Source of the DNA: Gymnopilus junonius
Lineage: Eukaryota; Basidiomycota; Agaricomycetes; Agaricales; Galerinaceae
NCBI GenBank assembly: GCA_015501075.1
Contig: JADNYJ010000276.1
Location: 1-45,180, forward strand
DNA length: 45,180 bases
Direction: 5' to 3'
Shown: in pieces, positions 1 to 10,000 of the stretch
How the letters are laid out: the number at the start of each line of letters is the position of its first letter
How positions within the stretch are numbered: the stretch's first letter is position 1
The notes under the pieces: generated by a model
Told to the model about the DNA's origin: nothing
Seen by the model: only the letters and a program-made list of their open reading frames with translations
Databases searched by the model: none
Position numbers and translations under genes: made by a program

Positions 1-2019
1 CGTGTTGGGGATTGAGAGACCAAAACGCCATCTGACCCATTGATGGCCATCCGGTATACAAGGCATTGTCGAGAACGAAGGATGACCAAGTCATCCGTCA
101 TAACCGGCACTTGACTCAAATCTTCGAAAGTGGGTAGATGAAGGGGGATGGAGCCCTCAGTAGAACGCGACGTAGCTGTCGAGCTGCTCCAAAGTGGGTT
201 TGGGGTACGTCGTGCGTCGAATCAGCCGCGTTGCTAGGGTATTCTGGAGGCCGTTCAGACCCCAAAGACGTCGGCCGAGGCAGCTGATATTCAGCAGGCG
301 AGTCCCCTAGCATAGGGCAAAGGTCGATTTCATTCGAAAAAGAGTCCGTAAAATCTTTGAGAGGGAGAGAACCTCTGCCAGATGTCTACGAGGGCAGGAT
401 GTAAAGTGACCGGCAGGCGATTGTAATAACCCTTGGGCTCATCGCACAGATCCCAGACGAAAATTTCTACATCATCCAGCGTGGGAGGAAGGTCACATAG
501 CAAATCGACTTGCTGCTCGCGTGCGAGGCGGACTGCTTTAGCACCCGTCGATTCCCCAGTTCCCAATGTGTCGTTTGCCAACGCCTGATTCGCAAGCCTG
601 CGTTCGCTGAAAAAGTCGGCCCATGATTGGCCTCGAGTTTGACCGGAACGAGGATGGGGTGCCGGAAAAGATGCCAATTCTTCTGAGACGTTTGCCGGGG
701 ACATGGGTGAATCCAGTTCAGCAATTTGCGGAGGAGAAGCATGGCCCTTGACAGACAAAACAGGGTCAAAGTTCTGAGAGGGCAAGGGCGAGTAGTCTCC
801 ATCAGAAGACGGAGAAGGCGGTGCTGCTGTAGCTGACGGGGCAGTGGATGGGACCTGATGGTTCGAGACGAATTTGATGCCATGAGGCTCGAAGGAGGCA
901 TCAAGACTTTGCAAAAAGTCGGCAAGGCAGCTGATAAGGAGGTCCATGTCAGGATTGGGATTCATAAGCTTGATAGGTTTGTACATTTTATATAAATCGG
1001 CCTTGTTTTTGCCCAGAAAATGAATCCTACCGAAGTAGAACCAGAGGGGGACCTTGTTTCGCTCCGCGCGTGCAAGGACGGTAGGATTTTGAAAATCCAA
1101 CACGTTGACAAAAGTACCGACTCGCGGAGTCGCGTTGTCCAGCAAGCCAGAACCCTCCAGTTCGACCAACCACTGACGCGTAACGCCCAACTCGGCAGGA
1201 TCGACGGAGGCGAGTCTGGAGCGCCAGTTGGTAAACCTCCATGCGCTGTACGCCAAAAGACCCCAGTGTTCTTTGAATCGCATGAGGGCGGTCATGCAAC
1301 GCCATCTAACCAGTCGCTCGTTTCTGTTTGGCTGGTTATACCGATGGTGACTAGGCATTGCCATGGGCTTGACGGCCAGGGAGCGTAAATACGACTGGTC
1401 GTCCAAATAGTACGCAAGCGCGGGGTAAACCCTTTCGTGGTGACGCCAGATTCGAACAATATCGTCCTGGAGTTTGTATTCGCCAGACTTGGTCCTGATG
1501 ATGGGAAGGGTACGGATGCTGAAATTGAAAGGGACAAGGAAGGGATGGCTGTAGTTTAGTTTCTGTGGTATGGCGCCCAATAATGACGGTGTGCACAAAA
1601 CCACTGGGTTGTAGCAACTGTTTCTCGTTGATGTCGTACATCATGGCGGCCTCACCAACGCGTCTGATAGGTACAGTATCTGGAAATTGTTTCCTGGTTG
1701 CGGTAGTCGACCAGAACGCGACAGCATCGCGTGGCCCGATGTCATGTAGGACGATGGTGGGTTGGTCAATATTGGGCTAAATTGAGTGTCAGAAAGAATT
1801 GTAAACAGCGTTTCATTGTATTCTACATACCTTTTGTTCTCCGATATGCGACATAAACTGAACCTTTGCCTCATTAGGATCCATTTGCGGAAGGTTCGGT
1901 ACAATCAAAGGGAGTTGTACGGACGGGTTTTCTACTGAAGGATCACACGAAAGGAACAACGGGGGGCCGAGTGTGAACTCTCCCGTTTCATTGGGTATTG
2001 ATCCTTTAGGGTATACCAT
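1..2019 (-). CDS. Unidentified fungal protein, multi-exon, C-terminus cut by left edge
   Basis: I do not recognise this family. The chosen start is the ATG at 2019. Exon 1 (2019-1831) is followed by a canonical 54-nt GT..AG intron (1777-1830), and exon 2 continues with a frame containing MMYDINEKQ. The main body is a 424-codon open frame (1604-330) with an aromatic motif VPLWFYFG near its middle, then a Ser/Pro-rich disordered stretch and a compact end. The exon 2 frame and the 424-codon frame do not match; a one-base indel or unseen intron lies near 1550-1600. A second frame change lies near 330-350, after which reading continues to the left edge (for example EDLSQVPVMTDDLVILRSR at about 125-70). 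It is intact enough to be a real gene, but no function can be assigned. It diverges from the coiled-coil gene at 2277. Confidence 0.6.
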
Positions 2020-2276
2020 GGATTATCGAAGGAAAAGGATCTGCAACCCTGAGGGTTGAGCAGTGCCTGTGGTGATGAAGAGAGAGAGTGAGAGACGCGA
2101 CAAGAGGAAATGTGATTTGAATTACATAATCCGAACGACATATTTCCCAAACCGAATAAAGTCGCCCAAATTAAAAATAGCCATCTACTTTGATTCTCAC
2201 TACGACCAGAAGTCGGTAAGCGATTATATTTGACCTACATATTCTCTACTCTGACATTGATACTCGTTACAGCATC
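2020..2276. promoter_or_regulatory. Short divergent intergenic region between two genes
   Basis: These 257 bases separate the proposed start codons of two divergent genes (2019 on minus, 2277 on plus), so they should hold both promoters. It is AT-rich, with pyrimidine-rich stretches just before the plus-strand ATG. I saw no clear TATA box. The assignment rests only on position. Confidence 0.4.
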
Positions 2277-2749
2277 ATGCATAACGCACGAAAGCGCGCG
2301 TAAGTATATCAACTACCTGCTATATACGAACGTAACTGATGACCGGCAGTCGAGCTGAACAAGATGAACGGGAGCGTGTAGCGATGGCACGGTTGTTGGA
2401 GGAGAACGTCAAGCAAGAGGAAGCGGCTCAACGTTCACTCGAGGAAATGGAATTATACCAACAATTCCAGGCCCAAGTTGTGTCCGCCAGAATGGAGAAG
2501 GAAAAGGCAGACGAAAAAGCGAATAGAGAACAGAGTAGGAGAAAGCAAGTCGAGTTGGAATTACGAAAGGAAATCAAGGCGTTGAGGAGAGAGAGAGAAA
2601 AGGTGGACAAGATGAACGAAAGGTTAAAGAAGGAAAAGGATGCCATGGAAAAGGACTACAAAGCCGAGTTGGAAGAGTTGAAGGAGGATGTTAAGGAAAA
2701 GGAAAAGGAAATTGCGAGCCTCAAGAAGGAGATTCGTCGTAGACGATGA
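2277..2749 (+). CDS. Small highly charged coiled-coil protein
   Basis: Two exons. Exon 1 (2277-2299) begins ATGCATAACGCACG and encodes MHNARKRA across the junction; a 50-nt intron (2300-2349, GTAAGT..CAG) joins it in frame to exon 2 (2350-2749). The product is about 140 residues and almost entirely Glu/Lys/Arg/Gln-rich. Leu, Met and Ile recur at heptad-like spacing, which predicts one long alpha-helical coiled coil, ending in a basic tail (KKEIRRRR). The ATG at 2339 lies inside the intron, so an intronless start there would give the wrong N-terminus. No catalytic motif is visible. Coiled coils of this type usually act as dimerisation or scaffold segments, but no partner can be named. The frame has no break, unlike many neighbours. 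Confidence 0.75.
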
Positions 2750-2834
2750 GTGGTTGTAGAATGTCGTCTTTTAGCCTGTAATCTCTCGCTCTCTTTCCTA
2801 ATTACGAGGGAAAATGTAAATTTCATTGCGTAAT

Positions 2835-3122
2835 CTACATTACAAGCCCGTACACCACTTTGTCCACATACAGTCGTTGAGAGGCCTTCCTGGAAGAGAC
2901 CAAGAGACCGTCGTACTTCACCCTTCCATCGAAAAACAGATAATCGTGCAGGCGTGAGTCGAGATCGGAGAACGAGTTTGTCATCCTCTTGAGTGACAAT
3001 CGGTACTGGCAACACCAATGGCGTCGGCAGAGTCAATGACGCGTTCGCAATCTTGAACGCGGCTATCTCGTGTGCGTGGAAATGGAATGTGGCTTGCTCT
3101 ATAGACGATGTCGGGGTGAGAT

Positions 3123-3153
<31 letters not shown>

Positions 3154-5359
3154 CCTGAGGCGTCCAACGAATTGGACTCTATCATAGAATTAATTTCTTC
3201 TGGGTGTCAATCATGTCACTCATCAGCTTGGATGAGATATAGTGAGCAGGAGAGAGGACGAGTTTGGAAAGAGCGAGGAGCGTTTGATAGGCAAAGCTGA
3301 GGATGATATAATTTAGCAAGGAGTTTGGGGTGTAATAAATAAACCCACGGGCTATGTTGAGGCGAGGAAGAGCGGCCAACATCCTAATCATTGTAGCTTG
3401 AAGAACTTGGGATACCTGCTGACGATCCATGTTCCGATCAGACTTGAATTTCATCCGCGTTCTCGCCATCTCTGTCAAATGAAAGGTGTGGTAGTTGAGG
3501 AAATAGGTGGTGGTGGCAATAGTCGGAACGGGGCTGTAGATATCAAAGAGTACACCAGGCGGCAAAATGCTAACATGAAAAAAATCGGCGTGGAATGTTT
3601 GAATAGACAGAATAGTACTCACATCATCTCTCCAGGAAGCAATTCAATTACGAGACAGGTATCTTTGGTATCTTCCATGGCTGTGAATGCCTCGAGAAGG
3701 GTGAGGCGTTCAGATATGTTGGTCGAATCAGGAGGTCGGAAGACGCGCAGGATGAGAATACCACTGCGTGTTTGAATGGCCACTGAGCATCCAGGAACCA
3801 TCTCTCTCCAATGATAGGGTCGGAAGAAGGTGGCTGGATAGCATTGAAGTGAAGAATGAAACGTTCAGCGGCATAGGGCCAATCAGGCTGGTTGCCTTGT
3901 CCAACTATAAAAGAACCCCAGCCATAAAGATAGCCATGATCGAGATGTCTGTCTGATGATATGAGCGACGGAAATAATAGTGAAAAAATATACTCGCTCA
4001 AGAAATAGAGGCGGATCGGAACGGCGAATAAATTGGTCTTGGATAGAAAAACATTCCAATTGAGACTTGCAAAAAAAATTCCCTAAAACTCATTTGCACA
4101 GTCGAATGCGAATCACATTCTGATAGAAAAAAAGTCAAGTCATTGATCACATAAATATAAAGAGGTATACATACTTGAAACGTTGACCAATTGGTCAGGA
4201 TGAATGGCGAACTGGCCCTGAATATACTCCATATCAAAGAAAATCTTTGGCGTATTGGAACATGCGACGATGACCGTGGTTTGGTTTGAGAGCAAGTCTT
4301 GATTTGGGCGGCGAACGCAATCGGATGAAGGACATCTTCGTCCAGTCGCTGTACCCTTCAATTTGAGAAGCTTCAACGGTAGAAAAGTCGTATTTCTGAT
4401 GGCGTCCAGCATAGTGAGTACATGGGGTCGGTCTTGTTGGGAACAGGTGTGGTGAATCCTCTGGACCAAGTTGCGACGGGGAGAGTATCATGCGCGTTGG
4501 CGCGTGTGACGAGTTCGTTCCATTTGACGCGCTGTATAATATAGTGAACGGCAGGAATAATTCAAACAATAAATCGTCACTCACCTCAATCGCCGCTAGC
4601 CGATTTCCTCGTACAAGATCCTCTGGCTGTCGAGGTTGGTTCTATAGCGCATATATTCAATAAAAAATAATGTCATAATGGGAACAGACTCGCCACAAGT
4701 TGCTCATACAACGGCTGCGACGATTGAGAAAGAGAAATTATTCGAGAGAGAATGACTGACCTGTCGGGTTCCGACAAAGGTTTCAAATTCCTGCAACGCG
4801 TTGAATAAATGGAAATTTAAAAGAAAGGGACCTACATCTTCACGTAGAGAAGATTTCTCTGATGCCTCTGCGTCACTTGAATAGCCATATAATCGAGAAA
4901 GATACGGACGCTCATCATCAGAGTCGACGTTGATTATATTCCTGTGAGACGGTCCTGCTTCACTCGTCGAGGGTATAGGCTGGGGTATAGGACCTCTGTC
5001 TGGTTTCTTCTCGAGAAGCGTAAACGCAAAGACACTATGTACCAAATGAATACAGAATTAAGATTTGAAAGATAAAGCCGCATATACTCACGTTTGTTTG
5101 GGATCCCATACTTCTGTCTCCAAAGATTCAATGCGAAAATGAGATAATGAGGAGCCAAGAGGCACCTTTTTTCTTTCTGTATATTGAACGTCAACGTCGG
5201 AAGGAAAAACTAGAAAGTGAACTCACCCTCTAGTCGACTTGCCCTTACCGCCTCTCCCGCCTCTACTCCCTCGTCCACCTCTTTAAAAATTTAAATCAGT
5301 ATTAATAATACATACGAGAATATCTCACACCTTTGACCTCTGGACGATTTGGGGGCCAT
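2835..5359 (-). CDS. Unidentified multi-exon protein with Gly/Arg-rich N-terminus
   Basis: Start ATG at 5359; exon 1 encodes MAPKSSRGQR and is spliced (intron 5281-5330, 50 nt) to an RGG-like segment (GGRGSRGGRGGKGKSTRG), a pattern common in RNA-binding tails. Later exons read KVPLGSSLSHFRIESLETEV (about 5110-5160), a Ser/Asp-rich acidic part (about 4850-5040), and a Cys-containing part with PSSDCVRRPNQDLL (about 4220-4460). Further on come YGWGSF..GNQPDWPYAAERF (about 3850-3930) and HWREMVPGCSVAIQTRSG (about 3760-3820). An intron near 3570-3620 precedes a hydrophobic-rich exon (3183-3570). A short C-terminal reading frame ends at a stop at 2835. At least two frame changes are not explained by clear introns, so the model is approximate. 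I recognise no domain. The 29-bp array sits about 100 bp upstream of its start. Confidence 0.5.
3130..3153 (+). repeat. Homopolymer A tract, 24 nt
   Basis: An uninterrupted run of 24 A. On the minus strand it is a poly-T inside the 3' part of the neighbouring minus-strand gene, plausibly within an intron. No target-site duplication was evident, so I do not call a retrocopy. Confidence 0.9.
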
Positions 5360-5452
5360 GAGCGTGTGTGGGGTATGAAAGGTGGAGGTTGGAGAGAAAG
5401 AAGAGAAAGAATCTATAATTGGATGGACAAGCGATGCCTTTCCAAAACGGAC

Positions 5453-5741
5453 GCGACATTGTCCCAAAATAGTGTAGTCGGGCGACATTTTCCCAAAATG
5501 GAATATACAGGCGACATTTTCCCAAAACGGAATATACCGGCGACATTTTCCCAAAATGGAATATACAGGCGACATTGTCCCAAAACGGAATATACGGCGA
5601 CATTTTCCCAAAATGGAATATACAGGCGACATTTTCCCAAAACGGAATATACCGGCGACATTTTCCCAAAACGGAATATACCGGCGACATCTTCCCAAAA
5701 CGGAATTTACAGGCGACATCTTCCCAAAACGGAATATACGG
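5453..5741 (+). repeat. 29-bp tandem array, ten units plus a partial
   Basis: Units begin GCGACATTTTCCCAAAA and continue with CGGAATATACCG. Unit starts are at 5453, 5482, 5511, 5540, 5569, 5597, 5626, 5655, 5684 and 5713, with a partial at 5742. Spacing is exactly 29 except one 28. The first unit is the most diverged; inner units differ mainly by C/T and T/G changes. The array lies between the end of the helicase-tail gene (stop near 5778, minus) and the start of the minus-strand gene at 5359, so it occupies the promoter region of the latter. Because 29 is not a multiple of 3 and the unit lacks stop codons in most frames, long spurious ORFs cross it on both strands. Confidence 0.95.
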
Positions 5742-5777
5742 GCGACGCTCTTCATGAATAAAATAAAGACATGTAAA

Positions 5778-6967
5778 TTACAACATAGGCATATCCGCCA
5801 AGGACTTCAGTTCGACGATCTCCTTCATAATCCAGAGAAAAAGGCGGTGAATGTTGAGGTACATTTTGCCCTTGTACTTGCTGTCCGATACACGGCATAT
5901 CATCCAGTTTGCTACAAGGTCATATTTACCTTTCTTTGCAAGTTCTCGAATTTCTTCCACGTTCTCTGGAGGATATGGGTACCGTCGAAAGCGTGTTGGT
6001 CGTTGGTGGCATAGACGTAGCCAAGGACTAACAAATGACTTCATCGACGCATCTGCTGCCTGGAAAACTTTATGTCTAAAGTCGGCCTAGCAAAGATGAT
6101 AAGAAATACATAATCTTGATATGAGCGGGGGCGCTAACCTTGGGGCAGACACATGACCAACACCAACCGGTCGGCATGTTGTTTTGCATATACCCGCGGA
6201 AGTTAGTATATGCACCATCATGCCATGGCGACGCCTACTCTGTCAGGACAGCTGTCGTTTTTGTGAGTCGTCCAAAGTGGGTTTGCTGTTAAGGAGACAA
6301 AGGATGCAATGGCCTCGAGAGCTTTAAACGCCTCGTGGATGGGCTCAACAATCTCTGTATCCCAAGGGTCAACCGTGATCATGGCAGTGGCTTTGTCGAT
6401 CCTTGCAAGTATACCAGCTGGTGGGTGGGAGGGACCAGGCGGAGCAACTGGCACAGAGGGATGGAAGATCGGAGGACGATCAGATGACGAGGATATCGGA
6501 GGACGATGAGAAGTGACAGGCGGATTGGGCGTGCGTGTATGATCAGAGCCGGCTAGGACGATGGGATGGATGTGTTTTTGTAAAAGAAGCTCCAGAGGAG
6601 GAGCGAGAAACCATATGCATAAACTGTGTAGTAGTGCGTTGGGCAATTTGCGAGAAACGACTCGGGTTTCGAGATCGTCAGGAAGGGACGGGCTTGATGT
6701 GTCAACACGAGATCGCTTGCCCCGACTGAACTCTGTATCATCATCGTTCTTGCGTTTTTCTAGACCAGACGGACGGGCAGCGCTGATACAGGCGATGGCA
6801 TCAGCTACCAGAAAATCAAATGGCTATGGTCGAGACTTACATGGCAGGAGTAGATTCAGGATACGAAGAAGAAATAAATGAAGAACCTGTAAAGAACTAT
6901 AGAAAGTAATATATAAATGTGTTAGCGGGGATGCGGTGACGACTTACAGATCACCAGCCATCGCGGT
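5778..6967 (-). CDS. Probable C-terminal part of the OrsD/RecQ helicase (or small downstream gene)
   Basis: The exons run from about 6967 (MAGDL) through a basic segment (LEKRKNDDDTEFSRGKRSR) and a Pro/Ser-rich linker (about 6430-6640). Next comes a Cys-rich motif GWCWSCVCPK (about 6140-6170). A 52-nt intron (6087-6138) leads to the last exon (FRHKVFQAADASMKSF) ending at 5778. A Cys-cluster tail of this kind after the helicase core is what I expect in basidiomycete telomere-linked helicases, and only about 75 nt separate it from the stop of the helicase frame at 7042. I therefore favour one gene of 5778-12658, with splicing from about 7066 into about 6990. A separate gene is the alternative. 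A frame change near 6215-6240 is unexplained. Confidence 0.55.
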
Positions 6968-7041
6968 CGGGGTAGATGGAAAAGTACTATATGAAATAAA
7001 AGTCAGAAGATGCATGATGTTTTATAAATTCAACTTGCGCA

Positions 7042-10000
7042 TTAATCGTAGGCGATGAAGATGTATACATAATCTTCAATATAAGCAGGCTGCACCTTGG
7101 AGGTCGGTGCCTTCATCTTCGCCGCACATGGAACACAAGGAATGCATCCTGGAAGAAGAGTACATGACGTCGCAATGCCGTCAAGATACAGACTGGGGAT
7201 CAGCCTATGGCACTGGCCTTGCTCCAATGTCCAGTTGTAGAGCTCAGTCGTCCCAAAATTCTTAGCAGGATCGACAAAGGGTACAGACTTTCTGTCCTGA
7301 GGAACATAGGTGGTGACCGTACACGGTAAACCATCTCTCCCTCCGCGAGACTCTTGCTGATGTTGGTCGAGCATGTTATACGCAACGTCAACATGGATAA
7401 CGTTGCGAATCCCTTTGATATCCAATCCACAACCCAAAATGCTAGTCGACACCATGACCTTGTTGCGACCGCTGATCCATGCTTCCATAATTTTGGCCCT
7501 GATGTCTGGGTCGACATCCGCCGTATACGCATCAAGATGGAGGGTTGTTGCGATTTGGCAAGCAATTGATTGAGTGCGGCAAAAAATTATGCATCGCTGA
7601 GTAGATGAATACCCAGCAACCAGACGTGATGCGTGCTGGGCAATAGCATCAAACATTTCACTGCGACCAACTCTTTTAATTTCGTAGCAAAGCTCGCGGC
7701 GGACGGACGGCGTGCGGATGATACGCCAATGAGTCTTTGTGAGCTCGGTAAATCGAGGCAAGAGCTGAGGAGGGAGGGTGCCTGTGAGGCGAGATGATGT
7801 ATTAACGAGATTGAGAACCCAGAATTCTTGAAAGGTTCTCGATAGTTTGATCGGTAATAACTTTGTGAATCTCGTCAAAGACGATAATCGCCAGGCGACC
7901 TCCATGTTCCATATCACGAAACCATCTATAATCAAGTTTGAAAAAGGGCTGCTTCTATTGAAATGAAATAAAACTTACGGTTTGAATCGTCATTAGCAAC
8001 GTCTTCGATAGATACATATATAATGGCGGCCTCCGAATTGTACTTGCCATCTCGACGCCAGCGACTAATGCTGATGCCAAAGGAGCGAGCTCGTCGATCC
8101 AAGTCCGCATGAAGACTGATAGCGGAAGCACGACGAGGGTAGTTTTTGCCTCTGCTGTACATCTTGGCATAGGAGCATGACGGCGGTGGTCTTGCCAGTG
8201 GCCAGTGCCAAGGATGCCCAACAGCTCTGCTCTCACGGATCATGAGCTCCAGGAGAATAGCTTGCTCTGGGCAACTGAAAGAAGCGTCACTCCGACAAAG
8301 AATCGGCGGAGATCAGAGAGGCGGAAGGAGGTACTTGAATGTCAGAAACAGCGTCGGGGCGGCGACGATTGAGACGTTGACGGCAAAGCATTGGGCCACG
8401 ACCTGAGCCATTGAATTCAGGACAGTCTCCCGAACCTTGTCTTCAAGAGCAGTTCCGATGTTGATGGTAACCTGACGAGATATCTTGTTGACAAGAGCTG
8501 GAATAAGCTCCGCCAAAGACGCTGGATGGCGATATGTGTAAGTCAATGATACAATAATCAGAGACGGAAAAAAAAAAAAACTTACGCTGAAGGTCGGCGG
8601 TCGCAAGCTCTAAGGGATCGTCAGTAATACCAGCGATCTTGAGCGGGCGGTCTTGGCCTATATTGACGTGCTTCTGCCAATCCATAGAGACCTGTATACA
8701 CCCTTTTTGAACACGAGAATTGGGCACGAGTTTCTTCGCCAGTGTGGCTGCCCATAAACTGCATCAGCCATGGCAGAAGAGTGCATCATGGCGGAATCGA
8801 CAAAGTACTGCTTGTGAAGCTCAAAAGCTTGCGGTTCGGTGAGATATTTGCAGAAATATGTGACAAGACTTCGCCATATCTTGGGCGTGAGGCCTATGCC
8901 AATGTACTTCTTGGTGACCTTGCCCATGAGCTCGCGATATTTGTCGGCAGTCATTGGCTTTCGAATCATCGGCCAGAGCTGGTAGCGATATCGCTGGACA
9001 GCTTCATCATCAAGCAGTCGGCCAACGATAAAGTCCTCAAAAGGGCGGATGACGACGAGGAGGAAGATGAGCACATGAGCCCATTCCCTCGTAGGCGGAT
9101 GGGGAATATTGAGGTCCTTCATCTTGGTATGGCTCGTCTTGTCTTGAGTCGAAACTCTACCACAGGTTGTGAAAGAGTATCGGAGATTGCGAAGAGAGCC
9201 CGTCACGTTACGGTATTGGGCTCTAGCAAACTCTGTCGCCCTCTCAGTAGGTCCAGCGGAGGTCGACGCTTGAGGCAATGCGATATTAGGGCTGCTCCGC
9301 GTGCTCTAACCAGCCCATACACGCATCGGAAATGAGGGCGATCTTGCCATCATGAACAAACCATACTTTTCCGCTCGAGCAGGTCGAGAAAAGAGCCAAT
9401 TGCCATAGGCTGTGCAGTATTTTTGAAATGGGTTGCGGGAGATCGTCGATGAACGAATAACCTGGGGACATATTGGAGAGATTATCCACAAGTTTTCTCC
9501 ATTTCATACTGAGGGACGAGTTCAGGCGGAATTTCCTCCCCAAAAAACAAATTCTCCTGGACATAATTCCAAAAGCCCACAAGCTCGCCATCATGCATTC
9601 TCTTGACGGCATCCAAGCTGATGAGATCGCCCTTGTACGACACTTGACGCCCAAATGCGTCAGTAAAAGTAAAAGAGGGGGGGCTGACTTCCTCAGAACG
9701 GACGGTGGCGAGAAGGCAACAGGTGTTGTATAAATACGCCATAGGCGTCTCTTGTCGGTCTTGAAGATAACTCTGTACACGTTTGAATGCTCTGATGATA
9801 AATCAAAATCAGTTTGAAATAAGAAATCGAAATCAAATAACATACTCGAATGTCGAGATATTCTCTTGATCAGAAATTTGCAAAGTTTTGATGAACATCG
9901 CAGACCGATCGGCGTACATTAGATAGGCGATGGTCTGGGTAATCCTCGACGCAGGCATGATGGATCCATCAGGCATGAAAGATGAATATACCAGGAAAGA

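Noticed and set aside
5453..5741. Regular 29-bp spacing suggested a CRISPR-like array.
   Set aside because: Units are directly contiguous with no unique spacers, and the genome is eukaryotic.
5291..6014. Long overlapping ORFs on both strands with repeated FGKMSPVYS or FSQNGIYRR blocks, looking like a repeat protein.
   Set aside because: They are translations of the 29-bp satellite in several frames; the unit is not a multiple of three and no codon bias or start context supports any of them.
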